A DNA stretch of 6,565 nucleotides from JBOHTO01 sp050733695. GTDB taxonomy: Bacteria > Gemmatimonadota > Gemmatimonadetes > Gemmatimonadales > Gemmatimonadaceae. A program made the translations under genes and the position numbers. Positions 1 to 6,067 of this stretch are shown piece by piece (positions within the stretch are counted from its first letter, which is position 1; each line of letters begins with the position of its first letter). Location: the NCBI GenBank assembly GCA_050733695.1, contig JBOHTO010000199.1, positions 1-6,565 of the forward strand. Direction: 5' to 3'. Under the pieces are notes generated by a model that saw nothing but the letters and a program-made list of their open reading frames with translations, was not told the origin of the DNA and did no database searches.

Positions 1-278
1 ATGTTGTCCTTCACGGCGATGGGCACGCCGGCCATTGCAGGTACATCACCGCCGCCGCGCAACTGTTTCGTGATCGACTCCCCTTCCCGGGCGGCAGCGT
101 CGCGGTCGCTCCAGAGGATGAGGTTGAGTGCGCGATCGTTTGCGCGGGTCGGCCGACCGGCGCCGATGTCGGCCGCGCGGCGGAAGCTGGCTTCCACCGC
201 ATCCGTTACGGCCAGCTCGCCGCCGGCGATCCGGTCCCGAAGCTCCCGCGCGCTCACGGAGACACCAGCCGCTGTCAC
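1..278 (-). CDS. gatA: Asp-tRNA(Asn)/Glu-tRNA(Gln) amidotransferase subunit A (5' part; runs off the left edge)
   Basis: GatA is the glutaminase subunit of the GatCAB complex. It frees ammonia from glutamine so that misacylated Glu-tRNA(Gln) and/or Asp-tRNA(Asn) can be amidated in the cytoplasm. Only 92 codons are in the window. The translation has the N-terminal helix 'SARELRDRIAGGELAV' (about residues 9-24), typical of GatA 'TAxELxxxLxxGELSS', and ends in 'MAGVPIAVKDN' (82-92). This is the conserved start of the amidase-signature domain; Lys90 matches the Lys of the Ser-cisSer-Lys triad. Both serines lie beyond the edge. The GTG start at 278 overlaps the gatC stop by 4 nt (GTGA), and a GGAGG at 289-293 lies 10 nt upstream. 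A second GTG at codon 8 (257) is possible. The gatC-gatA order supports the call. A general amidase is the alternative, but the preceding gatC makes it unlikely. Confidence 0.93.
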   Translation of the reverse strand, partial: MTAAGVSVSARELRDRIAGGELAVTDAVEASFRRAADIGAGRPTRANDRALNLILWSDRDAAAREGESITKQLRGGGDVPAMAGVPIAVKDN

Positions 279-598
279 TCCGCAGACGCCTCCGCGTCCT
301 CCGCGTCCTCGTGCGTGGCGAGGCGCGGAACGAGGAGGAATCCATCGCGCCGCGCCGGCGCGAACGACCCCAGCGAGTGCGTGAGGGGAATGGGGGCGCC
401 CGCATCATCACGCAGTGGCATGGCGCCAGCGCCCAGCCCCGATACCGATGGCACGCCATCGGTATCCACCTCGCGCAGCACTGCCATGTGCTCCAGTATC
501 GAGCTCAGCTCCGCAGCCAGCGCAGCGAGCTGTTCATCCGGAACGCCCAGCCGTGCAAGGTTGGCAATGCGACGGACTTCATCGGGTCCCACGGCCAT
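275..598 (-). CDS. gatC: Asp-tRNA(Asn)/Glu-tRNA(Gln) amidotransferase subunit C
   Basis: GatC is the small subunit that wraps around GatA and stabilises its contact with GatB. The 107-residue product has the family pattern: 'VRRIANLARLGVPDEQLAAL' (8-27), helix 'ELSSILEHMAVLREVDTDGVP' (30-50), an 'LRDD' stretch (62-65), and 'FAPARRDGFLLVPR' (79-92), where most GatC proteins end. A 15-residue acidic, alanine-rich tail (93-107) follows and is longer than usual. The ATG at 598 shares its A with the pcrA stop (TGATG). The codon just before it is an in-frame GTG at 601, which would instead give a 4-nt GTGA overlap and one extra residue; the sequence does not decide between them. No good Shine-Dalgarno is seen, so translation is probably coupled to pcrA. 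The gene overlaps gatA by 4 nt. A direct GlnRS or AsnRS may be absent from the genome, but that cannot be seen here. Confidence 0.94.
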   Translation of the reverse strand: MAVGPDEVRRIANLARLGVPDEQLAALAAELSSILEHMAVLREVDTDGVPSVSGLGAGAMPLRDDAGAPIPLTHSLGSFAPARRDGFLLVPRLATHEDAEDAEASAE

Positions 599-2886
599 CA
601 CTCGAACCCGCGCTCGAGTCCGGCGTACGCCACGACCAGCCGCTTTCGTCCGATGGATTCGTCATCGAAATCGACGCTGACCTTCGTGTCCTTGCCGGCA
701 CCCGAGAAGTCCGTGATGGTGCCCGATCCGAACCGTGCGTGACGAACGCGCTCGCCTTTCACGAAGAGCGGCGCGTCCTGCGATGCGTCCGCGTCCGCGT
801 CCCTGCCCGGCCGCCCGGCCCCACCCCACCGGGACCAGCCCGTCACCGGCTGCCCCGGACGCCGGGACGACGGCGTGCGCGGAAGCACGCCGCCGGCCCC
901 GCGTCCGGTCGCGCGCAGGCGCAGCGTGGGCCGTGCATCGAGCAGCTCGCCCGGAATCGGCGCGAGGAAACTCGACGGTATGGACGGCATCATGGCGCCG
1001 TTCCGGCGGCGGCTGCGTGCGTGCGAGAGATACAGCCTGGCCTCTGCCCGCGTGATTCCCACGTAGAGGAGCCGGCGCTCTTCCTCGAGCATCGCGGGAT
1101 TATCGAATGCACGGCTCAGCGGGAAGAGGCCGTCCTCCAGCCCCGTGATGAACACCACCGGGAACTCGAGCCCCTTGGCGTTGTGCAGCGTCATCATGGT
1201 GATGGCGTCGGCGTCGGGATCCAGCGAATCGACATCGGCGACGAGCGCGGAGCGTTGCAGGAAATGATCGAGCGGCGTGAGGCCCACCTCGCCGCCCTCA
1301 TCCACGACGACCTCCGCTGCCCCCGCGACGAGTTCGCGGACGTTGTCCACGCGATCCGCCGAATCGGGACCCTCGGCGCGAAGATGGTCGTCGTAACGGA
1401 TGGACTCGATGAGGTCGTGTAGCAGCTCGTCCACACCGCTCTCGGCGGCGCTCGCACGGAGGCGGGCAATCAGGGCTGCGAACGCGGTGAGTGGAGCGCG
1501 CACCGCGGGACGCAGCGCGTCGATGACGTCGCGACGTTCCACCGCCGCCAGCAATGCTACACCGGCCTCGCGCGCCAGCGACGCGAGCTGTTCCACGCTC
1601 GTATCGCCGACTCCCCGTCTGGGAACCGCGATCGCGCGCCGGAACGCTTCCTCGTCCGCCGGGTTGGCAACGAGCTTGAGATAGGCCATGAGGTCGCGGA
1701 TCTCGCGCCGGTCGTAGAAGCGCACAGACCCGACAAGCCGGTAGGGCAGTCGGTTCCGCAGCATCGAGTCTTCCAGCACCCGGCTCTGCGAGTTCGTGCG
1801 ATACAGCACTGCGAAGTCCCGCAGCGCCAGGTCGCCGTCGCGCCGGCGCACCTCCGCTATTTCCTGTACTAGCCAGTCCGCCTCGTCGCGCTCGTCCAGG
1901 GCACCGGTCACCGTCACCCTCTCGCCCGGGGGGCGCGTGGCGCGGAGCGTCTTGCCCCGCCTCGATGCGTTGGCTTCGATCACCGAATTGGCTACCTGGA
2001 GGATATCGGGCGTGGAGCGGTAGTTCTCCTCCAGGCGTATCACCGCCGCGCTGGGAAAATCCTTCTCGAAGTCCAGAATGTTGCGAACGTCCGCGCCGCG
2101 CCAGCCATAGATCGACTGATCGTCATCACCCACCACGCACACGTTGCCGTGATCGCTGCCCAGCAGCCGCACGAGCTGGTACTGCGCACGGTTCGTGTCC
2201 TGGTACTCGTCGACGAGAACGAAGCGAAAGCGGTCGCGATATGCTTCGAGCAGTTCCGCGTTCCGCTGCAGTATCCGTACGGGCAGAACGAGCAGATCAT
2301 CGAAGTCGACGGCGTTGGCCTGGCGCATTGCCGGCTCCAGATCGCCGTAGACGGTGGCCACCGCGCGCGGGAGCGGCTCCCTTGCGAGCGACGCGTACTC
2401 CTCCGCCGACACGAGCGCGTTCTTCGCGTTCGATATCTCGCGCCGGATGGCCTTCGGCGTCCAGTCACGCGCGGATATGCGTCGCCTGTCCATGATCCGC
2501 TTGACCATGCCGAGCGAATCGTCCTCGTCGTAGATCGTGAATCGCGACGTGCGTCCCGCTTCCGCTGCCGCACCGCGCAGGATGCGCGCGCCGATGGCAT
2601 GGAACGTTCCTGCCCACATTCCGGCGGGCTGTTCTCCGAGGATGCGCGCTATGCGGTCGCGCATCTCCCCGGCTGCCTTGTTCGTGAAGGTGACGGCGAG
2701 AATGTGCGCAGGGTCCACGCCGTGGTGCTCGATGAGCCGCGCGATGCGCGACGTCAGAACCCGGGTCTTTCCCGAACCGGCCCCGGCGAGGATGAGGAGC
2801 GGGCCCTCGAAGTGCAGCACCGCTTCGCGCTGCGCCGAATTCAACGCTGTGCTCATGCCTCGGCCGGCCTCGATCGTCGTCGTCAT
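598..2886 (-). CDS. pcrA: ATP-dependent DNA helicase PcrA/UvrD (SF1A, 3'-5')
   Basis: This is a superfamily 1A helicase acting in excision and mismatch repair, removal of recombinase filaments, and clearing of stalled RNA polymerase. The 762 residues contain the full motif set: Q-motif region 'LNSAQREAV' (15-23), Walker A 'GAGSGKT' (35-41), Ia 'TFTNKAA' (66-72), II 'VDEYQDTN' (225-232), III 'GDDDQSIYGWRGA' (253-265), IV 'LEENYRS' (285-291), V 'TLHNAKGLEF' (567-576), VI 'YVGITRAE' (608-615). A low-complexity, probably disordered linker (about 655-708) leads to a C-terminal Tudor-like domain (about 710-759, 'GERVRHARFGSGTITDF...VDFDD'), the RNA polymerase-contacting module of PcrA/UvrD. This domain and the length favour PcrA/UvrD over Rep. 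The chosen ATG shares its A with the kinase stop (TGATG). A second ATG at 2856 ('MSTALN'), with GAGG 11 nt upstream, is a realistic alternative start. The frame stays open upstream to 3525, but that part is antisense-frame noise within the kinase gene. Confidence 0.95.
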   Translation of the reverse strand: MTTTIEAGRGMSTALNSAQREAVLHFEGPLLILAGAGSGKTRVLTSRIARLIEHHGVDPAHILAVTFTNKAAGEMRDRIARILGEQPAGMWAGTFHAIGARILRGAAAEAGRTSRFTIYDEDDSLGMVKRIMDRRRISARDWTPKAIRREISNAKNALVSAEEYASLAREPLPRAVATVYGDLEPAMRQANAVDFDDLLVLPVRILQRNAELLEAYRDRFRFVLVDEYQDTNRAQYQLVRLLGSDHGNVCVVGDDDQSIYGWRGADVRNILDFEKDFPSAAVIRLEENYRSTPDILQVANSVIEANASRRGKTLRATRPPGERVTVTGALDERDEADWLVQEIAEVRRRDGDLALRDFAVLYRTNSQSRVLEDSMLRNRLPYRLVGSVRFYDRREIRDLMAYLKLVANPADEEAFRRAIAVPRRGVGDTSVEQLASLAREAGVALLAAVERRDVIDALRPAVRAPLTAFAALIARLRASAAESGVDELLHDLIESIRYDDHLRAEGPDSADRVDNVRELVAGAAEVVVDEGGEVGLTPLDHFLQRSALVADVDSLDPDADAITMMTLHNAKGLEFPVVFITGLEDGLFPLSRAFDNPAMLEEERRLLYVGITRAEARLYLSHARSRRRNGAMMPSIPSSFLAPIPGELLDARPTLRLRATGRGAGGVLPRTPSSRRPGQPVTGWSRWGGAGRPGRDADADASQDAPLFVKGERVRHARFGSGTITDFSGAGKDTKVSVDFDDESIGRKRLVVAYAGLERGFE

Positions 2887-4028
2887 CAGCGAAGTATAAC
2901 GTCGAACGTCGCGCCCCGGCTCGTCGGCACGAGCACGAGACGGCCGCGGTGATTGTCGCGCACTATGCGACGCGCGAGGGACAGCCCTATTCCCCAACCG
3001 CGCTCCTTGGTGGAGAAGCCGGCGTCGAACACGCGCCGGCGCAGCTCGCGTGGGATTCCCGGCCCGTCGTCGGATACACGTATGCGCACTGTGCCGTCGT
3101 CCTCGCGGCTGGCGTGCAGCGAGAGTTCGCCGCCGCGTCCCGCGAGCGCGTCGATCGCGTTCTTCGCCAGCGCTTCGAGCGCCCATTCGAGCAGCACGGC
3201 ATCGCCTTCCACCACGAGTGGCGTCTCGTCGTGGCCCGATCGGACCGTCACCACGTGCGCCAGCGTCGGGACGCGGGCGCGGAAGTATGCGCCGACACCA
3301 TCCACGAGCGCGGCGACATCGACGCGATCCCGCCTGGGCGGCCGGCCGATGCGTTCGAACCTGTGCGCCACGCGCTCGAGCCGCTCGAGATCGCTGCGCA
3401 TGTGCCCCACCGCGGAGGCCGCTGCGCCGTCGGACGCACGTTCCTCGAGCAGTTCCACCCACCCGCTGAGACTCGAAAGCGGGGTCGCGAGCTGATGCGC
3501 CGATTCGCGCGCCATCCCTGCCCACACACGCTCGCGTTGCGCCCGGCCGCGCAGCTTGAGCGCGTAGACGCCGCCCACGAGCAGCACGATGAGTGCGGAT
3601 GCCTGGAGGATCGGGATGACCCGCAGGCCGCGCACGAGCGGCGGGTTCCCGTAATGAACGGTGCCGATCCCTGGCTCCACCACCGGCGGGTTGGTCGCGT
3701 CGAGCTCCCTCACGAAGTCCGCCACGCGCGGATCGTCAAGCGATGCCTCGAACGGAAGATTGGCGAAGGCCGCCGGCCGGCCACCCGGATCCGTGACGAT
3801 CATCGGCACGCCCATCTCGCGAATCTCGCGCGACAGTTCGAGGAGTGCATGGGTACCGCGATCTTCGCTCGGATCGCTGAGCGCGCTCAGCACCCGAGCG
3901 AACATGCGCCCGGTGCGTCGCGCCTCGCCGCGCAGTTCGCTGACCACCTGCTGCGTGTAGGCGATGTAGGAGCCGAGCAGCAGGAGCAAGCCGACCGCAA
4001 CGAGGACGACCGGCGCGCTGCGTCGCAC
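2886..4028 (-). CDS. Membrane-bound sensor histidine kinase (no adjacent response regulator)
   Basis: The 380-residue product should sense a signal outside the cytoplasmic membrane, autophosphorylate, and pass phosphate to an unknown response regulator. It has a first membrane segment (about 5-25), an extracytoplasmic domain (about 26-135) with the PAS/Cache-like stretch 'VPMIVTDPGGRPAAFANLP' (74-92), a second membrane segment (about 137-157), and no HAMP domain. The H-box is 'MARESAHQLATPLSSL' (172-187) with phospho-acceptor His178. The ATPase domain has an N-box 'ALAKNAIDAL' (Asn290), G1 'DDGPGIP' (320-326), F-box 'FDAGFSTK' (334-341) and G2 'GWGIGLSLA' (344-352). Gln179 replaces the Glu usual after the histidine. 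The 'YGNPPLVRGLRVIPILQ' plus 'HQLxTPLSSL' arrangement recalls a kinase family I associate with Bacteroidota and Gemmatimonadota. The GTG start lies 3 nt after the serS stop and is needed to keep the first membrane segment; no clear Shine-Dalgarno is seen. The stop overlaps the pcrA start. Confidence 0.9.
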   Translation of the reverse strand: MRRSAPVVLVAVGLLLLLGSYIAYTQQVVSELRGEARRTGRMFARVLSALSDPSEDRGTHALLELSREIREMGVPMIVTDPGGRPAAFANLPFEASLDDPRVADFVRELDATNPPVVEPGIGTVHYGNPPLVRGLRVIPILQASALIVLLVGGVYALKLRGRAQRERVWAGMARESAHQLATPLSSLSGWVELLEERASDGAAASAVGHMRSDLERLERVAHRFERIGRPPRRDRVDVAALVDGVGAYFRARVPTLAHVVTVRSGHDETPLVVEGDAVLLEWALEALAKNAIDALAGRGGELSLHASREDDGTVRIRVSDDGPGIPRELRRRVFDAGFSTKERGWGIGLSLARRIVRDNHRGRLVLVPTSRGATFDVILR

Positions 4029-4031
4029 TGG

Positions 4032-5351
4032 CTAGGCGAGCGTGTCGCTGCCGACGTACGGCCGCAACGCTTCGGGGACGGTGACCGTCCCGCCGGCATT
4101 CTGGTAGTGCTCGAGCAGCGCGATGATCGTTCGCGGAAACGCGAGCGCCGACCCGTTGAGAGTGTGCACCAGGCGCGGCTTGCCGCCCTCCGGCGGCCGG
4201 TACCGGATATTCGCTCTCCGCGCCTGGAAGTCCGTGCACGTGCTGCACGAGGAGACCTCCAGCCACTTCCCGGTGCCCGGCGCCCATACTTCCAGATCGT
4301 ACGTCTTCGCGCTGGCAAAGCCGGTATCGCCGCTGGCGAGAAGGACGATGCGGTAGGGCAGGCCGAGACGCCGAAGCACCGCTTCTGCGTGACTGGTGAG
4401 CAGCTCGAGCTGCGCCGCCGAACTGTCTTCATCGCTGTAGCGCACCAGCTCGACCTTGTCGAACTCGTGTACTCTTATTAGACCTCGCGTGTCCGCACCG
4501 TGCGACCCGGCCTCGCGCCTGAAGCATGGCGAGTATGCCACGAATCCCATTGGGAGCTGCGCCGCGTCGAGCATCTCGTCGCTGTACAGGTTCGTGAGGG
4601 GAACCTCGGCGGTCGGGATCAGGAAGAGATCCTCGTCGCGCAGCGCGTACATGTCGTCCTCGAATCTGGGGAGCTGCGCGGTGCCGACCATGGCCCGTCT
4701 GTTGACGACGAAGGGCACCCACGTTTCCTCGTATCCGTGCTCGCGAACGTGCATGTCGATCATGAAGTTCATGAGTGCGCGCACCAGCCTTGCCCCGCCG
4801 CGGCGGAACGCGACGAAACCGGAACCGCCGAGCTTCGCGCCGCGTTCGAGGTCGAGGACACCGAGCTCAGCGCCGATTTCCCAGTGCGGTCTCACGCCCT
4901 CACTCGAACGCGGTGTTCCCCACTCGCGCACAACGGTGTTGCCTTCCGGGCCGCCCTCCGGCACGTCGACAAGCGTGATGTTCGGCAACTGGAGCATCCC
5001 GGCCGTGAGTTCCGACTCGATGCCCGCAAGCTCGGCCTCGAGGCGTGAGATCTCGTCACCCAGCGCGCGGCTCGTCGCGATTACATCGCCTGCACCGTCG
5101 CCCGCCTTTCGTCGTCGCGCCACCTCCTGGCTCGCGGCGTTCCGCGCCGCCTTGCGCTCCTCGACGGCCTGGATCGTGGTGCGTCGCGCCTGTTCCAGCT
5201 CACCAAGCCTGTCGATGACCGGAGCGAGCGCATCCAGTGCACCACGCCTGCGCATCGCGGCGCGAAGGCCGTCGATGTCACTTCCCCGCCCGCCCGTTCC
5301 TCCACGCCCGTCTCCTGATCCGCCGTCGCGCAGCAGTCGAGCATCGAGCAC
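4032..5351 (-). CDS. serS: Seryl-tRNA synthetase
   Basis: SerRS is a class II synthetase that charges tRNA(Ser), and tRNA(Sec) where present, with serine. The 439 residues comprise an N-terminal coiled-coil arm that grips the long variable arm of tRNA(Ser) (about 30-120; 'ERKAARNAASQEVARRRKAGDG' marks the helical turn region), then the catalytic core. The core shows motif 1 near 'LVRALMNFMIDMHVREHGY' (189-207), the serine-binding 'TAE' (247-249), motif 2 'FRREAGSHGADTRGLIRVHEF' (277-297), the family signature 'EVSSCSTCTDFQARRANIRY' (365-384) and motif 3 'NGSALAFPRTIIALLEHYQ' (399-417). The GTG at 5351 is chosen because 'VLDARLLRD' matches the family's 'MLDLKLLRx' opening, it follows the lipoprotein stop by 1 nt, and GGAAGA (5357-5362) is well placed upstream. 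An upstream in-frame GTG at 5393 would overlap the lipoprotein by 41 nt. A run of about 15 mostly Gly/Ser/Arg/Asp residues right after the opening (10-24) looks inserted. Confidence 0.96.
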   Translation of the reverse strand: MLDARLLRDGGSGDGRGGTGGRGSDIDGLRAAMRRRGALDALAPVIDRLGELEQARRTTIQAVEERKAARNAASQEVARRRKAGDGAGDVIATSRALGDEISRLEAELAGIESELTAGMLQLPNITLVDVPEGGPEGNTVVREWGTPRSSEGVRPHWEIGAELGVLDLERGAKLGGSGFVAFRRGGARLVRALMNFMIDMHVREHGYEETWVPFVVNRRAMVGTAQLPRFEDDMYALRDEDLFLIPTAEVPLTNLYSDEMLDAAQLPMGFVAYSPCFRREAGSHGADTRGLIRVHEFDKVELVRYSDEDSSAAQLELLTSHAEAVLRRLGLPYRIVLLASGDTGFASAKTYDLEVWAPGTGKWLEVSSCSTCTDFQARRANIRYRPPEGGKPRLVHTLNGSALAFPRTIIALLEHYQNAGGTVTVPEALRPYVGSDTLA

Positions 5352-5352
5352 G

Positions 5353-5928
5353 TCAGTCTTCCGGAACGCCTTCGGCGAAGGAGCGGAAACCACAGTTGGG
5401 ATCGACCGCCGCCCGGAAGAAGATCGCTCTGACGTCCGCTTTCACGCTGTCGACGACGAGCTTGGCGTACATGACGGGAGAGAATTGCGAACAGATGCTG
5501 ACCTGCGCTTCGACGACCACGGTTTCTCCGACGGCGGCGACGAACACGGAGTCTCGCCTGTAGCCGCGGGACGGGGCGAACAGAAGCTCGGCGAAGCTCT
5601 CATCAACGTCCTGGAAGCCGACGGTACGGGGCGAGATTGCGACAAGCGATGGCGGATACAACAGGACCTGGCCGTTCTCGTCGATGTCGAACGCCACGTC
5701 GAACAGAACGTCGAGCTGGCCTCCTCCCGCGACGGCGCGCGCTTCGGTGACGTTCAACGTCAGGAGCTGCAGAGCGGTGGGCGCCGTCAGCGGCGTACCG
5801 CTCAGGGCAAAGACCCGCAGGGTATCGGTGAGCACCGGGAACTGCGCATTCACGCGGAGCGGGTCGCCGCATGCAGCGACAAGAACGGCGCCGGCTAAAG
5901 CGGACAGGAGGGCTGCAACTCTGAACAT
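5353..5928 (-). CDS. Putative small lipoprotein of unknown function
   Basis: The product is not recognised. The 191 residues begin with a lipoprotein-type signal peptide: Phe-Arg, a hydrophobic run (4-17), and lipobox 'LVAAC' with Cys20 as the expected lipidation site, followed by Gly-Asp. Asp is at +3, not the +2 position tied to inner-membrane retention in enterobacteria, so the final membrane is uncertain. The mature part is rich in alternating hydrophobic stretches ('GQLDVLFDVAFDIDENGQVLLY', 70-91; 'DSVFVAAVGETVVVEAQVSIC', 126-146), suggesting a beta-rich fold. Its other two cysteines (146 and 179) could form a disulfide. The frame is open upstream to 6078, but the ATG at 5928 is the only start that places the signal peptide at the N-terminus and lies just after a good promoter. 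No Shine-Dalgarno is visible in front of it. It is the first gene of the apparent operon, 1 nt before serS. The link to serS may be only co-transcription. Confidence 0.82.
   Translation of the reverse strand: MFRVAALLSALAGAVLVAACGDPLRVNAQFPVLTDTLRVFALSGTPLTAPTALQLLTLNVTEARAVAGGGQLDVLFDVAFDIDENGQVLLYPPSLVAISPRTVGFQDVDESFAELLFAPSRGYRRDSVFVAAVGETVVVEAQVSICSQFSPVMYAKLVVDSVKADVRAIFFRAAVDPNCGFRSFAEGVPED
5357..5362 (-). promoter_or_regulatory. Ribosome binding site deciding the serS start
   Basis: GGAAGA on the minus strand sits 5 nt before the GTG at 5351 and within the last codons of the lipoprotein gene. It supports that GTG over the upstream in-frame GTG at 5393. Confidence 0.65.
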
Positions 5929-5961
5929 CGGGCGGATGAATCCGGTTAGTGGAGGTTGCGA

Positions 5962-5990
5962 AGGATACGCTCCAACACGCGAGACTTCAA
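5962..5990 (-). promoter_or_regulatory. Candidate sigma70-type promoter of the lipoprotein-serS-kinase-pcrA-gatCA operon
   Basis: Read on the minus strand, a -35 box TTGAAG (5985-5990) and a -10 box TATCCT (5962-5967) are separated by exactly 17 bp; each matches consensus at 4 of 6 positions. Transcription would start near 5955, giving a leader of about 27 nt before the ATG at 5928. No leader hairpin, T-box or attenuator is visible, so control of serS by serine or tRNA through the leader looks unlikely. This is the only spacious non-coding region upstream of the six genes. Confidence 0.55.
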
Positions 5991-6007
5991 GCAGTTGACT
6001 CGCTTGA
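5987..6007. promoter_or_regulatory. Inverted repeat between divergent promoters, possible operator
   Basis: Perfect 6-bp arms TCAAGC (5987-5992) and GCTTGA (6002-6007) are separated by 9 bp. The left arm overlaps the minus-strand -35 box and the right arm overlaps the plus-strand -35 box. The 15-bp centre-to-centre arm distance is not a tidy multiple of the helical turn, and 6-bp arms can arise by chance, so operator function is an inference. Confidence 0.35.
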
Positions 6008-6032
6008 CTTACCCGTCGGCGCGACCTAGGTT
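6004..6032 (+). promoter_or_regulatory. Candidate sigma70-type promoter of the Roadblock gene
   Basis: TTGACT (6004-6009; 5 of 6 to the -35 consensus) and TAGGTT (6027-6032; -10-like, 3 of 6) are spaced by 17 bp. The start point would be near 6039, giving a leader of about 29 nt before the ATG at 6068. Another TTGACT lies 9 bp upstream (5995-6000), but no -10-like hexamer is found at a suitable distance from it. Confidence 0.5.
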
Positions 6033-6055
6033 CGCTTGCAATCTCACCGGAGCCG

Positions 6056-6062
6056 AAGGGAG
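6056..6062 (+). promoter_or_regulatory. Strong ribosome binding site of the Roadblock gene
   Basis: AAGGGAG lies 5 nt before the ATG at 6068, the strongest Shine-Dalgarno-like sequence in the window. It fixes that start. Confidence 0.7.
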
Positions 6063-6067
6063 CCAAC

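Noticed and set aside
128..742. A 204-codon open frame on the plus strand
   Set aside because: It lies antisense to gatA, gatC and the pcrA end, all well supported by conserved motifs; its product shows no known pattern.
2887..3525. N-terminal extension of the pcrA frame to 975 residues
   Set aside because: The extra 213 residues overlap the kinase in another frame, are Arg-rich without motifs, and the known family start lies at 2886 or 2856.
2949..4481. A 510-codon open frame on the plus strand
   Set aside because: It is antisense to the kinase and serS genes, which have complete domain signatures. Its translation is Arg/His/Ala-rich without motifs, typical of shadow frames in high-GC DNA.
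4456..5898. A 480-codon open frame on the plus strand
   Set aside because: It is antisense to serS and the lipoprotein, with Ser/Arg/Pro-rich low-complexity translation and no recognisable domain or ribosome binding site.
5929..5961. T-box or other tRNA/serine-sensing leader for serS
   Set aside because: serS is not the first gene and the predicted leader of about 27 nt is far too short for a T-box. No such structure is seen.
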